Source of the DNA: Robiginitomaculum sp.
GTDB lineage: Bacteria > Pseudomonadota > Alphaproteobacteria > Caulobacterales > Maricaulaceae
Direction: 5' to 3'
NCBI GenBank assembly: GCA_021776525.1
Contig: JAJFFT010000006.1
Coordinates: 558,001 to 622,000 of the forward strand
Length of the DNA stretch: 64,000 nt
Positions 52,751-61,989 of the stretch are shown here, piece by piece (the stretch's first letter is position 1; each line of letters begins with the position of its first letter). A program made the translations under genes and the position numbers. Below the pieces are notes generated by a model. The model ran no database searches. It was not told the origin of the DNA and saw only the letters and a list, made by a program, of their open reading frames with translations.

Positions 52751-54443
52751 TCAGGCGTCTCAAATGGTGCAAACGAGGGGCCAGCATCATTTCGCGTGCA
52801 GCCTTTTTGGCAAGGCCCTGATAACCCATTTCGCGAAAAGCGCTAATGACAGCGGCACCACATTGCGGGGCCACCCGGTCAAAACCGCTCTCGGCCAGCA
52901 TTAAGGCGGCTCTGAGAAAGCTGGGGCCGCGTGCACCATGACGGGCGCCGTCAAGAATGGCGGCCCGCGCTCCGGCCCGGCAGGGTGAAAACTCTTGACT
53001 GTCTATGATGTGATTAAACAGAAAATTGCGCTGGTCATCGTTTAACTGGGCACCTAAGGCCAACAGCGCAACAAGGTCGCTATAGATCAGGTCAGCATTT
53101 GGGCCTTGCAATTCTGATTGCGTGTCCCATGCTTCATTTAGTGTTTTTCCTGCACCGGGTTGAATAGCAAAAAGCCGTTGTGAAGTGGCGTCATCTGATA
53201 ACGCATATTGCTGCGCCGTATTGCTTCGATCAGCAGCAATAAGGGCGTACATGAAGTACAGGCGCATAGCGTCATTTAAGGCAAGCTGATCCGTGGACAG
53301 TTTTTCCAACAGCGGCGCATAAAGCTGTGCAGAGGCGATAAAACCACCAAGTTCTTTCTCATACCGTAAACCCTCGAATATGGCATTAGCCAGACCTTGG
53401 GCTGTGCTGGCATAATGGGCGCTTTGATAAAGGAGTGCCGGGCGGGCTGCGCCATCTTGGGCCAGAGCGATAACCAACAAAGACGCATCGTTTTGCGCCG
53501 GGCTCTGCGCAGGCTGCGGGCCCTGGATTTCTTCATCGCTGGCTTGATCAACTTTAGGTGCGGGCAAGCCAGGCCATGCCAGATAGAGGTCTGACAAAGT
53601 GCCGGGACGCATAAGGCCGAGAGCAGCAATTTGACGAGCAGCATCTAAACCAACCGGGCTTTGGGTCTTTGCCATTGCGCTCTTGAGAGATAACGGGGCC
53701 TGATCAAGGGTGATGGGTGCGCCCGCAAAACGAGCCATAGCCAGTTCCAGCGCATTGATGGGTGCCGCCTGGGTGCTGTCCTTATTCAACATCCGGTTCA
53801 GGGCCAGCATAAAATCTATATCATCCGGGTCCGCTTCCAGGACCAGATCGGCGGTTAATTCTGCGGCGCCTGTGCGTCCCTGGCGGGCTAGGCAATAAGC
53901 CCGAACTTTCAACCAGAATACAGCATCGCGTCCGTTTTGCAGGCGCAGAGCAGTTTCACAGGCTTTATCATCCTGTCCCAGTGCCAAAAAAGCGCGTGTG
54001 GCGATGGCGGCGTTTTCCGGGTCGGACAAACCACCCGGACTACGTTCGGCAAGGTTGATCACAGCATCCAGAAGGCCCAGGCGATAGGCGCTGGCTAATC
54101 TCAGGCTTGCCAATTCCACATTGCCCTGACCGCCAGCAGGTGGGGCAGAGGGGGATATAAGGACGCTGGCGGCCAATTGGTTCAACAAAGGCGAGCTTCC
54201 GGCTTCGGGCAGATCACTCATCAGGCGCGATGCACTTTGGGCGCTGGTGCCGCGCCATTGCAGGGGCGACATCGTGAAGGGAATGGCGGTATTCGCGCCG
54301 ACCTTGAAAGGCTCAACCTGTCCCAGACTTTGCACGATAACGCGCGTCGGGGCCTGTGAAACATTCTGTGCAAAAACCGGAGCTGCGCACATGAAAAGCA
54401 CAACGCTCAGCGGGGTGCGCAGGCATTTTGGCCTATAATCCAT
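52743..54443 (-). CDS. Exported helical-repeat hypothetical protein
   Basis: This protein of 566 residues has a signal peptide (TPLSVVLFMCAAPVFAQ) and a long alanine-rich helical body. Segments such as ENAAIATRAFLALGQDDKACE and QGRTGAAELTADLVLEADPDD resemble TPR-like helical pairs. No enzyme motif is visible. It overlaps both neighbours (11 bases with the 44-residue gene and 8 with xerD), so the three are co-transcribed. This suggests an envelope function coordinated with division, but only by context. Confidence 0.75.
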   Translation of the reverse strand: MDYRPKCLRTPLSVVLFMCAAPVFAQNVSQAPTRVIVQSLGQVEPFKVGANTAIPFTMSPLQWRGTSAQSASRLMSDLPEAGSSPLLNQLAASVLISPSAPPAGGQGNVELASLRLASAYRLGLLDAVINLAERSPGGLSDPENAAIATRAFLALGQDDKACETALRLQNGRDAVFWLKVRAYCLARQGRTGAAELTADLVLEADPDDIDFMLALNRMLNKDSTQAAPINALELAMARFAGAPITLDQAPLSLKSAMAKTQSPVGLDAARQIAALGLMRPGTLSDLYLAWPGLPAPKVDQASDEEIQGPQPAQSPAQNDASLLVIALAQDGAARPALLYQSAHYASTAQGLANAIFEGLRYEKELGGFIASAQLYAPLLEKLSTDQLALNDAMRLYFMYALIAADRSNTAQQYALSDDATSQRLFAIQPGAGKTLNEAWDTQSELQGPNADLIYSDLVALLALGAQLNDDQRNFLFNHIIDSQEFSPCRAGARAAILDGARHGARGPSFLRAALMLAESGFDRVAPQCGAAVISAFREMGYQGLAKKAAREMMLAPRLHHLRRLNE

Positions 54444-54567
54444 TTTGCAATTCGACCCGAATTTGGCGGGGTTCTTCCCCCTGCTTGTTGGCGGCCCCGA
54501 TAAGGGCGGCAAAGCCAGCAAATACAAGGGCCAGTATGACAATCATGCCAAGGGCTGCTCGCTGCAT
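54433..54567 (-). CDS. Small single-membrane-segment protein (44 residues)
   Basis: This short gene reads MQRAALGMIVILALVFAGFA and continues to a hydrophilic end PRQIRVELQNGL. It has one membrane helix. The ATG has a strong GAGGAGTGAAAA site, which supports translation; longer starts up to 54657 have none. Its stop overlaps the next gene start by 11 bases. It is divergent from aroK by 65 bases. No family is recognised. Confidence 0.7.
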   Translation of the reverse strand: MQRAALGMIVILALVFAGFAALIGAANKQGEEPRQIRVELQNGL

Positions 54568-54632
54568 TTTTTCACTCCTCATTTGGTCAAAACTGATTTG
54601 CACAGTCTGCTTGCCTAACGTATAGCCCAAGT

Positions 54633-55214
54633 GTGGCAAATCTTGGAAACAATTCATCGTCTTTTCGCACCGATGGTCTGACCGGCCTTCTTCCGGGTAA
54701 AATGATTGTGCTCATTGGCCTGATGGGTGCTGGCAAAACCACGATTGGACGGCGTCTGGCAACCGAATTGGGTCTGCCGTTTTATGATGCAGATGAAGAA
54801 ATTGAAAAATCTGCCGGGCGCAACGTTGAGGATATTTTCAAAGATTTTGGTGAGGCCGCATTTCGCGATGGCGAACGCAAGGTCATCGATCGTCTGCTAA
54901 GCGGTCTTCCAGGGGTGTTGGCCACAGGCGGCGGCGCTTTTATGGATGAAGATACCCGTACCATTATTGCGCAAAAGGCACTGAGCATCTGGTTGTACGC
55001 TGATCTTGATGTGCTGATGGAGCGGGTTTCGTTGAGGGACACGCGCCCGTTATTACGAAGGCCAAATCCGCGCCAGATTATGCAGACCCTGATTGACGAG
55101 CGCTATCCTGTATATGCACAGGCCGATATTCGCGTGCAAAGCGGTGTCGAATCACATGAGCATGCCGTAGAGGCTATTTTGACGGCCCTAAAAGATAAAC
55201 AGCAAAGCCAATGA
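54633..55214 (+). CDS. aroK: Shikimate kinase
   Basis: This enzyme of 193 residues phosphorylates shikimate in aromatic amino-acid synthesis. It has Walker A GLMGAGKTTIGRRLA, the substrate aspartate in FYDADEEIEK, GGGAFMDEDTR, and the LID arginine in RDTRPLLRRP. About 22 residues precede the kinase core, as in other alphaproteobacteria. The start is GTG at 54633. It overlaps aroB by 4 bases. Confidence 0.95.
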   Translation: MANLGNNSSSFRTDGLTGLLPGKMIVLIGLMGAGKTTIGRRLATELGLPFYDADEEIEKSAGRNVEDIFKDFGEAAFRDGERKVIDRLLSGLPGVLATGGGAFMDEDTRTIIAQKALSIWLYADLDVLMERVSLRDTRPLLRRPNPRQIMQTLIDERYPVYAQADIRVQSGVESHEHAVEAILTALKDKQQSQ

Positions 55215-56332
55215 CTCCTGATCCACAATCCATAACTGTCGAACTTGCTGGTCGCTCTTACCCGGTGCTCTGCGGTCCCGGTGCGCTTGATGCCGCCATG
55301 AGCAAAGTTGTCGCCCTGTGTCCCAATAAACGTTTGTTGTGTATCAGCGATCAAACTGTGGCGGATCACCATTTGCATAGACTGGCAGACGCCTGTGCAG
55401 GTGCAGGTCTGACCTTGCGCTCTTTGATTATTCCACCAGGCGAGGCCCAAAAAAGCTTTGCGCAACTGGAAAGTTTATGTGCTGACCTTTTGGCTTTGGA
55501 GGTCGAGCGCGGCGAAGCCATAGCCGCTTTTGGCGGCGGCGTGGTGGGCGATTTAACTGGCTTTGCCAGCGCAATTTTAAAACGCGGAACAGCCTTTATC
55601 CAAATTCCCACGACGTTATTGGCACAAGTGGATAGCTCTGTTGGTGGTAAAACCGCGATCAACATGCCTGCGGGTAAAAACTTGATCGGTGCCTTTCACC
55701 AACCGGCCTTGGTGATCGCCGACAGTGCGTTTTTGCAAACCTTGCCTGCGCGCCAGATGCGGGCTGGTTATGCGGAGATTCTCAAACTGGCCGTTTTGGG
55801 CGATGCAGACTTTTTTGATTGGCTGGATACCCATGGCGTTGACGCACTGGGCGGTGATGCGGCTTTGATGGGTCAGGCCATTACCCGTTCCATTGCCGGT
55901 AAGGCGGATATTGTGGCGTGTGATGAGCGCGAACATGGCGTGCGGGCGTTACTGAATTTGGGTCACAGTTTTGGCCACGCACTGGAAAGTCTGGCTGGAT
56001 ATGAGGGCGCGCTGGTTCATGGAGAGGCGGTGGCTGCGGGCATGGGAACTGCATTTGCTTATGGGGTGCATTTGGGTCTTTGCCCCAAGGACGATTATGA
56101 GCGTCTGGCCAATCATCTGACCGCCTGTGGCCTGCCGGCCAGCTTGAGTGCCGCGCCAGGTGGACCGTATACTGCAGAGGCAATGATACAAATTTTGAAG
56201 AATGACAAAAAAAACCAGAGCGGCGTTTTGCGTCTGGTTTTGCCTCGCGCGCTGGGCGATGCTTTTGTTTATGAAGAACATGATCTGGGCCGCTTAGAGG
56301 CCTTTTTAGACGTGCAATTGGGGCAAAGCTGA
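55211..56332 (+). CDS. aroB: 3-dehydroquinate synthase
   Basis: This second enzyme of the shikimate pathway has 373 residues. It has GGGVVGDLTGFASAILKRG for NAD+ binding, LAQVDSSVGGKTAIN, and the metal-binding LNLGHSFGHALE and LVHGEAVAAGM. It overlaps aroK by 4 bases and the CorC-type gene by one base, a conserved arrangement in this class. Confidence 0.97.
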   Translation: MTPDPQSITVELAGRSYPVLCGPGALDAAMSKVVALCPNKRLLCISDQTVADHHLHRLADACAGAGLTLRSLIIPPGEAQKSFAQLESLCADLLALEVERGEAIAAFGGGVVGDLTGFASAILKRGTAFIQIPTTLLAQVDSSVGGKTAINMPAGKNLIGAFHQPALVIADSAFLQTLPARQMRAGYAEILKLAVLGDADFFDWLDTHGVDALGGDAALMGQAITRSIAGKADIVACDEREHGVRALLNLGHSFGHALESLAGYEGALVHGEAVAAGMGTAFAYGVHLGLCPKDDYERLANHLTACGLPASLSAAPGGPYTAEAMIQILKNDKKNQSGVLRLVLPRALGDAFVYEEHDLGRLEAFLDVQLGQS

Positions 56333-57591
56333 TGGATCCAGCCAGTTTATTGATCGGCGGTGCCGTTGTGGTTCTGTTGATTTTATCCGCGTTTTTTTCA
56401 GGCTCAGAAACGGCGCTGACGGCGACGTCGCGCGCCCGTATGTACCAGCTAGAAAAAGAAGGCATCAAGGGTGCCCGGCGGGTCAACGAGCTGATTTCTG
56501 ATCGGGAAAGCCTGATCGGTGCCATTTTGCTGGGCAATAATATAGTCAATATTCTGGCATCCGCCCTCACCACAGCTTTGTTTTTGCGCCTGTTTGGCCA
56601 ATATGGTGTTGTGCTGGCCACAATTGTAATGACCGCTTTGATTCTTATTTTCGCCGAAGTAGCCCCCAAAACCTGGGCCATCAGTAATCCCGACCGGGCC
56701 GCCATGATGGTGTCCTTGCCGATCAAAGTTGTTCGCATTCTTTTTGCACCGGTGGTGCTGGGAGTCGAAGCGATTATCAAAGGTCTGTTTACGCTCTTTG
56801 GCTTGCATACACAGGGCCCGATTTTAAGTGCTCACGAGGAAATCCGCGGCGCCGTTGATCTTTTATCAAAGGAAGGCGGCGTGCAAAAGAACGACCGTGA
56901 TATGATCGGCGGAATACTGGATTTACAGGATCTGAGTGTCGAAGACATTATGATCCACCGCAAGAATATGCACGTTATTGATGTTTCACAGGACTCTCAG
57001 ACGATCATTGTTGAAGCCCTGCAAAGCGCCTATACGCGCCTGCCTTTATGGGAAAATGACCCAGAAAACATTGTTGGCGTTCTGCATGCCAAGGATCTCT
57101 TGCGTGCAATTCATGCCAAAGATGGCGATTTTAACGCGGTTGATATTCGCGCCATAATGCGCAAACCCATCTTTACGCCCGAAACCACGACGCTTCCCGA
57201 ACAACTCAACGCTTTTCGGGCCGACCATGAACATTTTGCATTGGTTGTTGACGAATACGGGGCGTTGATGGGTTTGGTGACCCTTGAAGATATACTCGAA
57301 GAAATCGTCGGTCAGATCGAAGACGAGCATGATCGTCCAGTTGCCGGTGTGCATCGACAAAGCGATGGTTCGGTGCTGGTTAATGGTGACGTCAGTGTCC
57401 GCGATCTGAACCGGGCGCTGGAATGGGACCTGCCTGACGAGGAGGCCGTCACCGTAGCGGGACTAGTCATTCATGAAAGTCAGACCATTCCCGAAATCGG
57501 CCAGGCGTTTTCATATTATGGTTATCGGTTTGAGATCATAAGCCGCAAGCGCAACCAGATTACCAGCCTGAAAGTCGCACCGGCAGGCTGA
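56332..57591 (+). CDS. HlyC/CorC family (CNNM) membrane protein
   Basis: This protein of 419 residues has an N-terminal DUF21 membrane domain (FFSGSETALTATSRARMYQLEKEG), two CBS domains beginning VEDIMIHRKNMHVIDV, and a C-terminal CorC_HlyC domain (GSVLVNGDVSVRDLNRALEWDLP). Family members act in Mg2+/Co2+ efflux; older names link them to haemolysin. The ATG overlaps the aroB stop (TGATG), so it is coupled to the shikimate genes. Confidence 0.92.
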   Translation: MDPASLLIGGAVVVLLILSAFFSGSETALTATSRARMYQLEKEGIKGARRVNELISDRESLIGAILLGNNIVNILASALTTALFLRLFGQYGVVLATIVMTALILIFAEVAPKTWAISNPDRAAMMVSLPIKVVRILFAPVVLGVEAIIKGLFTLFGLHTQGPILSAHEEIRGAVDLLSKEGGVQKNDRDMIGGILDLQDLSVEDIMIHRKNMHVIDVSQDSQTIIVEALQSAYTRLPLWENDPENIVGVLHAKDLLRAIHAKDGDFNAVDIRAIMRKPIFTPETTTLPEQLNAFRADHEHFALVVDEYGALMGLVTLEDILEEIVGQIEDEHDRPVAGVHRQSDGSVLVNGDVSVRDLNRALEWDLPDEEAVTVAGLVIHESQTIPEIGQAFSYYGYRFEIISRKRNQITSLKVAPAG

Positions 57592-57653
57592 TATTGGCTT
57601 TTGCGCCGCATCGGTTTACATCTCCGTGCAAGAATAAAAAGGAGATCCTGTCT

Positions 57654-59093
57654 ATGTCCGTATTCCCCGACTTTCGTGCCTTGATGTTGTCTGCACTTCT
57701 CGCGGTCCCTGTTGCCGTGCAGGCCAAGGACAAGGCAGATATGATCGTCTATGGCGACTATGTGCTGTCTATGGAGGTTGATGCCGGGGTTTTGCAGGAT
57801 GGGGCAGTGGCCGTCAAAGACGGAGCCGTTCTGGCTGTTGGTTCGCGCGATGAAATTGATCTGAACTATTTTACCGACCGCAAGATATCGGGAGCAGGCA
57901 AAGTGTTGATGCCGGGTCTGATCAATGGCCATACCCATGCGGCTATGGTGCTGTTTCGGGGCATGGCTGACGACATGACGCTGATCGATTGGTTGCAGAA
58001 TTTTATTTTCCCCATGGAGGGTAAGTTTGTCGATGAGCGTTTTGTGCGCGCCGGGGCATCACTGGCCTGTTGGGAAATGATCCGCGGCGGCACAACGACC
58101 ATTGTTGATATGTATTTTTACCCGGGTGTGGCCGCCGAGGTTTATAAAACCTGTGGCATTCGGGCTATTTTGGGCGCGCCGATGATCGATTATCCCAGCC
58201 CGGGATTTGAAGGCTGGGATGACAGTTTTGCCGCGGGGCGTGACTTTGTAAGTAATTTTGATGACCCATCGGGAAAGCTGACCGCTGCCTTTGCCCCTCA
58301 TGGGGCTTATACCGTGTCGCCCGAACACCTGCGAGAAGTGTTGGCCGCCGCCCAGTATGCCAATGCGCCCCTGATGATGCATGTGGCCGAAAGCCCGTCT
58401 GAAATGACGGTCATGGAAGAGCGTTATCATAATAGCTCGGTGCGCCATATTGCCTCTCTTGGCATGCTCTCCTATCCGATGATCGCGGCCCATATGGTTT
58501 GGCCAGATGAAGATGAGATGGACATGATGGCGATGAGCGATATTGGCCCGATCCACAACCCGACTTCAAATATGAAAACCGCAGCCGGGTTCTCGCCTGT
58601 TCCTCAAATGATCGCCAAGGGGATCAATGTGGGCCTGGGCACTGATGGTGCAGCGTCCAATAACGATCTTGATATGTGGGAAGAAATCCGTCTCACGGCG
58701 CTGCTACACAAGGGAAAGTCCGGTGATGCAACAGCAATGCCGGCCAGCACCGCTTTGGCCATGGCGACACGCATGGGCGCTGCGGCTATTGGTCTTGGTG
58801 ATGTTACGGGGACGCTAAGCCCTGGAAAACGCGCTGATATGATCCAGCTGACCTTATCCAGCCCGCGCATGGCCCCTTTATACGATATCGAATCGCATTT
58901 GGTTTATGTGGCCGGGTCGCGCGATGTGGTGACCACCATCGTTGATGGTCAGGTTTTGATGCACAATGGCAAAGTGCGCACGCTAAGCGCTGCCACTGTG
59001 ATCAAAAAAGCCAATGTCCGGGCTCAAATGATCCGCAATGCCCTTGCTGAGGAAGAGGCGGAAGCGGAACAGGAAACGGCGCAAGAGGACTAA
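57654..59093 (+). CDS. Exported amidohydrolase of the MTA/SAH deaminase family
   Basis: This metal-dependent hydrolase of 479 residues is like 5'-methylthioadenosine/S-adenosylhomocysteine deaminase. Zinc ligands appear in PGLINGHTHAAMVLFRGMADD, MMHVAESPSE, AAHMVWPDEDEM and VGLGTDGAASNNDLDMWEE. Unlike cytosolic MtaD it starts with a probable signal peptide (LMLSALLAVPVAVQAK) and ends in an acidic Glu-rich tail. The ATG at 57654 has a strong AAAGGAG site; starting earlier would bury the signal. Its stop overlaps that of the convergent methionine gamma-lyase (CTAA). Confidence 0.88.
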   Translation: MSVFPDFRALMLSALLAVPVAVQAKDKADMIVYGDYVLSMEVDAGVLQDGAVAVKDGAVLAVGSRDEIDLNYFTDRKISGAGKVLMPGLINGHTHAAMVLFRGMADDMTLIDWLQNFIFPMEGKFVDERFVRAGASLACWEMIRGGTTTIVDMYFYPGVAAEVYKTCGIRAILGAPMIDYPSPGFEGWDDSFAAGRDFVSNFDDPSGKLTAAFAPHGAYTVSPEHLREVLAAAQYANAPLMMHVAESPSEMTVMEERYHNSSVRHIASLGMLSYPMIAAHMVWPDEDEMDMMAMSDIGPIHNPTSNMKTAAGFSPVPQMIAKGINVGLGTDGAASNNDLDMWEEIRLTALLHKGKSGDATAMPASTALAMATRMGAAAIGLGDVTGTLSPGKRADMIQLTLSSPRMAPLYDIESHLVYVAGSRDVVTTIVDGQVLMHNGKVRTLSAATVIKKANVRAQMIRNALAEEEAEAEQETAQED

Positions 59094-60313
59094 GCGGCCT
59101 TTGAGGGCTGGCGCTGGTGGCTAAGTAGCCTGAGTGCCATCTCTAGGTCAGTCCAGATATCTTCTACGCTTTCCAGACCAACAGAAAGGCGAAGCAGCGT
59201 ATCGGATATACCATGTCTGGCGCGTTCTTCGGGGGTATAGGTGGCGTGGGTCATGCTGGCGGGGTGCTGGATCAGTGTGTCGGCGTCACCAAGGCTGACG
59301 GCGCGTTTGATCAGCTCCAGTGCATTCATCATGCAGCTGGCACCGCTGAGGTCCGTGTTGAGTTCAAACGCGATCATGCCGCCGGGTCCGCGCATTTGCC
59401 GTTTCGCCAAATCATATTGGGCAAAGCTTTTCAAACCCGGATAATACACCTCGCGCACCAAGGGATGTGCCTCAAGGCGTTCGGCAATGGTTTGGGCCGA
59501 GGCGCTATGACGATCCATGCGCAAATCCAGTGTTTTAAGGCCTCGCATGATCTGATGCGCCGTGAGTGGTGTCATCACCGCGCCGGTCATGTCTTTCAGG
59601 CCCTCGGTCCGTACCCGCAACATGTCATCATTGTTACCCGCCGCCATGCCAGCGATTAGATCACCGTGGCCGCCCAGATATTTAGTGGCCGAATGGACCA
59701 CAATATCCGCGCCCAACTTTAGGGGTTGTTGTAAATATGGCGTGCAATAGGTGTTGTCGACAATGGTTTTTGCGCCGTGTTTACGCGCTATGGCGCTTAC
59801 CGCGGCAATATCCACCAGACGCATATTGGGGTTGGCCGGGCTTTCGAAATAAACCAGACGGGTTTTCTGGCTGATCGCGGCTTCAAGGGCATTGATATCT
59901 GTCAGATCAACATCAATAATTTTGATGCCAAAGCGTGATAAGCCATGGTGCAAAAAAGCAAAAGTACAGCCATACAGTGTTTTATCCGCAATGATCTCAT
60001 CACCCGCGCTCAAAAAAGTCCACAAAACCGAGGTGATGGCCCCCATGCCAGAGGCAAAACTTAAAGCGGCTTCGGCACCTTCCAGTGACGCAAAGCGTTC
60101 TTCAAGGGCCAGCAGTGTCGGGTTGCTGACTCGGCTGTAAAAATGCCCCGGTCGTTCGCCGGCAAACATTGCTGCACCATCTTCAGTCTTTTCAAAGGTG
60201 AAGGTTGAGCTCATATAAAGCGGTGGGTTAAGCGCCCCTTCTGGTTGACGTACATGGTTGTTGCCGTGAATGGCGCGTGTGGAAAAGCCTGTTTTGGTAT
60301 GTTGATTGGTCAT
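59090..60313 (-). CDS. mgl: Methionine gamma-lyase (Cys/Met-metabolism PLP enzyme)
   Basis: This PLP-dependent lyase of 407 residues turns methionine into methanethiol, 2-oxobutyrate and ammonia. HFYSRVSNPT, ALSFASGMGAI and VVHSATKYLGGHGD (with the Schiff-base lysine) place it in the trans-sulfuration family. LYGCTFAFLHHG carries the Tyr and Cys typical of methionine gamma-lyase, where cystathionine lyases have other residues. The Lrp regulator is divergent, as mdeR is to mdeA in Pseudomonas putida. Cystathionine gamma-lyase remains possible. Confidence 0.87.
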   Translation of the reverse strand: MTNQHTKTGFSTRAIHGNNHVRQPEGALNPPLYMSSTFTFEKTEDGAAMFAGERPGHFYSRVSNPTLLALEERFASLEGAEAALSFASGMGAITSVLWTFLSAGDEIIADKTLYGCTFAFLHHGLSRFGIKIIDVDLTDINALEAAISQKTRLVYFESPANPNMRLVDIAAVSAIARKHGAKTIVDNTYCTPYLQQPLKLGADIVVHSATKYLGGHGDLIAGMAAGNNDDMLRVRTEGLKDMTGAVMTPLTAHQIMRGLKTLDLRMDRHSASAQTIAERLEAHPLVREVYYPGLKSFAQYDLAKRQMRGPGGMIAFELNTDLSGASCMMNALELIKRAVSLGDADTLIQHPASMTHATYTPEERARHGISDTLLRLSVGLESVEDIWTDLEMALRLLSHQRQPSKAA

Positions 60314-60401
60314 GGCATGTGTCCCGTAAGCGAAATTAGTAAGTCTATAATATGACAGTTTGTCTGCCGTGTGCTTGCGTAATATTGCCGTTAAAGATAA
60401 A

Positions 60402-60424
60402 ATATTAGCAGATACTGCTAATAT
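60402..60424. promoter_or_regulatory. Perfect 10-bp palindrome at the Lrp regulator start
   Basis: ATATTAGCAG (60402-60411) and CTGCTAATAT (60415-60424) form a perfect dyad around ATA. It ends at the regulator's GAGG ribosome site, 9 bases before its ATG, and about 90 bases from the methionine gamma-lyase start. Lrp-family proteins bind such dyads, so autoregulation and control of the lyase gene are likely. Confidence 0.65.
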
Positions 60425-60433
60425 GAGGCAATC

Positions 60434-60889
60434 ATGGATAATTTGGATCGCAAGATAGTGCAGGCCTTACAAAAGAATGCGCGCCTGACTAATCAGGAAT
60501 TGTCCGAACGCGTTGGCCTCTCGCCATCACCTTGCCTGCGCCGTGTTCGTGGTCTGGAAAAGCGCGGGGTTTTGATGGGCTATACTGCATTGGTGGATCA
60601 GGAAAAGTACGGCCTGCCGCTAAATGTATTTGTTGAGATCAAGCTGGAGCGCCCGTCCGACGAGCTGATCCGGGGGTTTGAGGTTGGTATCGCCAGTGCG
60701 GATGAAATTCTTGAATGTTATCTAATGACCGGATCCAGTGATTATTTACTGCATGTGGTAAGCGCCAGCTTGCAGGATTATGAAAATTTTATTCGTAACG
60801 TGCTGACCAAGCTGCCGGGCGTGCGTTCGATTGATTCAAAATTTGCTTTTGGGCAGGTGAAAAAAAATACGGTGTTTCCCCGTGGGTGA
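60434..60889 (+). CDS. Lrp/AsnC family transcriptional regulator
   Basis: This regulator of 151 residues has the helix-turn-helix LDRKIVQALQKNARLTNQELSERVGLSPSP and a C-terminal RAM ligand domain (LECYLMTGSSDYLLHVV, LPGVRSIDSKFAFGQVK). It is divergent from methionine gamma-lyase, matching the known MdeR-MdeA pairing, so methionine or a related amino acid is the likely effector. The ATG has a GAGGCAATC site overlapping the end of the palindrome. Confidence 0.92.
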   Translation: MDNLDRKIVQALQKNARLTNQELSERVGLSPSPCLRRVRGLEKRGVLMGYTALVDQEKYGLPLNVFVEIKLERPSDELIRGFEVGIASADEILECYLMTGSSDYLLHVVSASLQDYENFIRNVLTKLPGVRSIDSKFAFGQVKKNTVFPRG

Positions 60890-60961
60890 GCGTGGGCCAG
60901 ACCCTGGTTTCAAAATGCCCTCCAGACTGTATAGTTTTTGAATGAGATGTGAGATCAAAAT

Positions 60962-61978
60962 ATGACCGACCTAAATACCCTCGCCGCCAATGCCCCCAAA
61001 GCCGAACTGCATTTGCATATTGAAGGCTCGTTCGAGCCTGAACTGATGTTTGAAATTGCCCGGCGTAATGATGTGAACCTGCCTTTTAAGAGCGTTGAGG
61101 ACATTCGCGCCGCTTATGATTTTTCAAACCTGCAGGAATTTCTGGACATTTATTATCAGGGTATGAGCGTCTTATTGCTGGAACAGGACTTTTACGACCT
61201 GACCTGGGCTTATCTGACACGCGCCGCCGCAGATCATGTCATTCACACGGAAATTTTCTTTGATCCCCAAGGGCATACCGAACGGGGCGTGGCGTTTGCA
61301 GATGTTGTGGGCGGTATTTCCCGTGCGCTGGGTGATGCGAAAGACAAGCTGGGCATTTCATCCAAACTGATCATGTGTTTTTTGCGCCACCTTTCCGAAG
61401 AAGAGGCGCTGGCAACATGGGACGAAGCGCAACCTCATTTGTCACTGATTGACGGCGTTGGACTGGATAGCTCAGAAGTGGGTCACCCCCCGTCCAAGTT
61501 CAAAAAGGTGTTTGCAAAGGCGCGGGCTGCGGGTCTGCATTTGGTGGCCCATGCGGGCGAGGAAGGTCCGCCGTCTTATATCTGGGAGGCCCTGGATGAT
61601 CTGTGCATTGAACGGGTTGATCATGGTAATCGTGCGCTAGAAGATCAGGCACTGGTGAAACGGCTGGCCGATGAGGGCCTGTGCCTGACGGTGTGTCCGC
61701 TCTCTAACCTTAAACTATGTGTTATTGATGATATGAAAAACCACCCCATCAAGGTGATGCTGGATGCGGGACTGAAGCCCAATATCAATTCCGATGACCC
61801 GTCATATTTTGGCGGCTATGTGAATGATAATTTTCTGGCGTTGATCAATGCTCTGCCATTAAGCCGCACGGACATCGAGGTGTTATTGCGTAACGGCTTT
61901 GAAGGCTCGTTTATGGACGAAAGTGATAAGGCAGAAGCCCTTCATCGGTTACAAAATTATATCAAGAACACGGGTTGA
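60962..61978 (+). CDS. Adenine deaminase (adenosine-deaminase-like, Aah1/PA0148 type)
   Basis: This zinc-dependent deaminase has 338 residues. Ligands are visible in [29 protein letters not shown] and [13 protein letters not shown]. The segment [37 protein letters not shown] and [10 protein letters not shown] match the adenine deaminase subgroup, not adenosine deaminase. It would convert adenine to hypoxanthine. It follows the Lrp regulator by 72 bases on the same strand and could share its control. Confidence 0.88.
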   Translation: MTDLNTLAANAPKAELHLHIEGSFEPELMFEIARRNDVNLPFKSVEDIRAAYDFSNLQEFLDIYYQGMSVLLLEQDFYDLTWAYLTRAAADHVIHTEIFFDPQGHTERGVAFADVVGGISRALGDAKDKLGISSKLIMCFLRHLSEEEALATWDEAQPHLSLIDGVGLDSSEVGHPPSKFKKVFAKARAAGLHLVAHAGEEGPPSYIWEALDDLCIERVDHGNRALEDQALVKRLADEGLCLTVCPLSNLKLCVIDDMKNHPIKVMLDAGLKPNINSDDPSYFGGYVNDNFLALINALPLSRTDIEVLLRNGFEGSFMDESDKAEALHRLQNYIKNTG

Positions 61979-61989
61979 GAAATGGCGGC

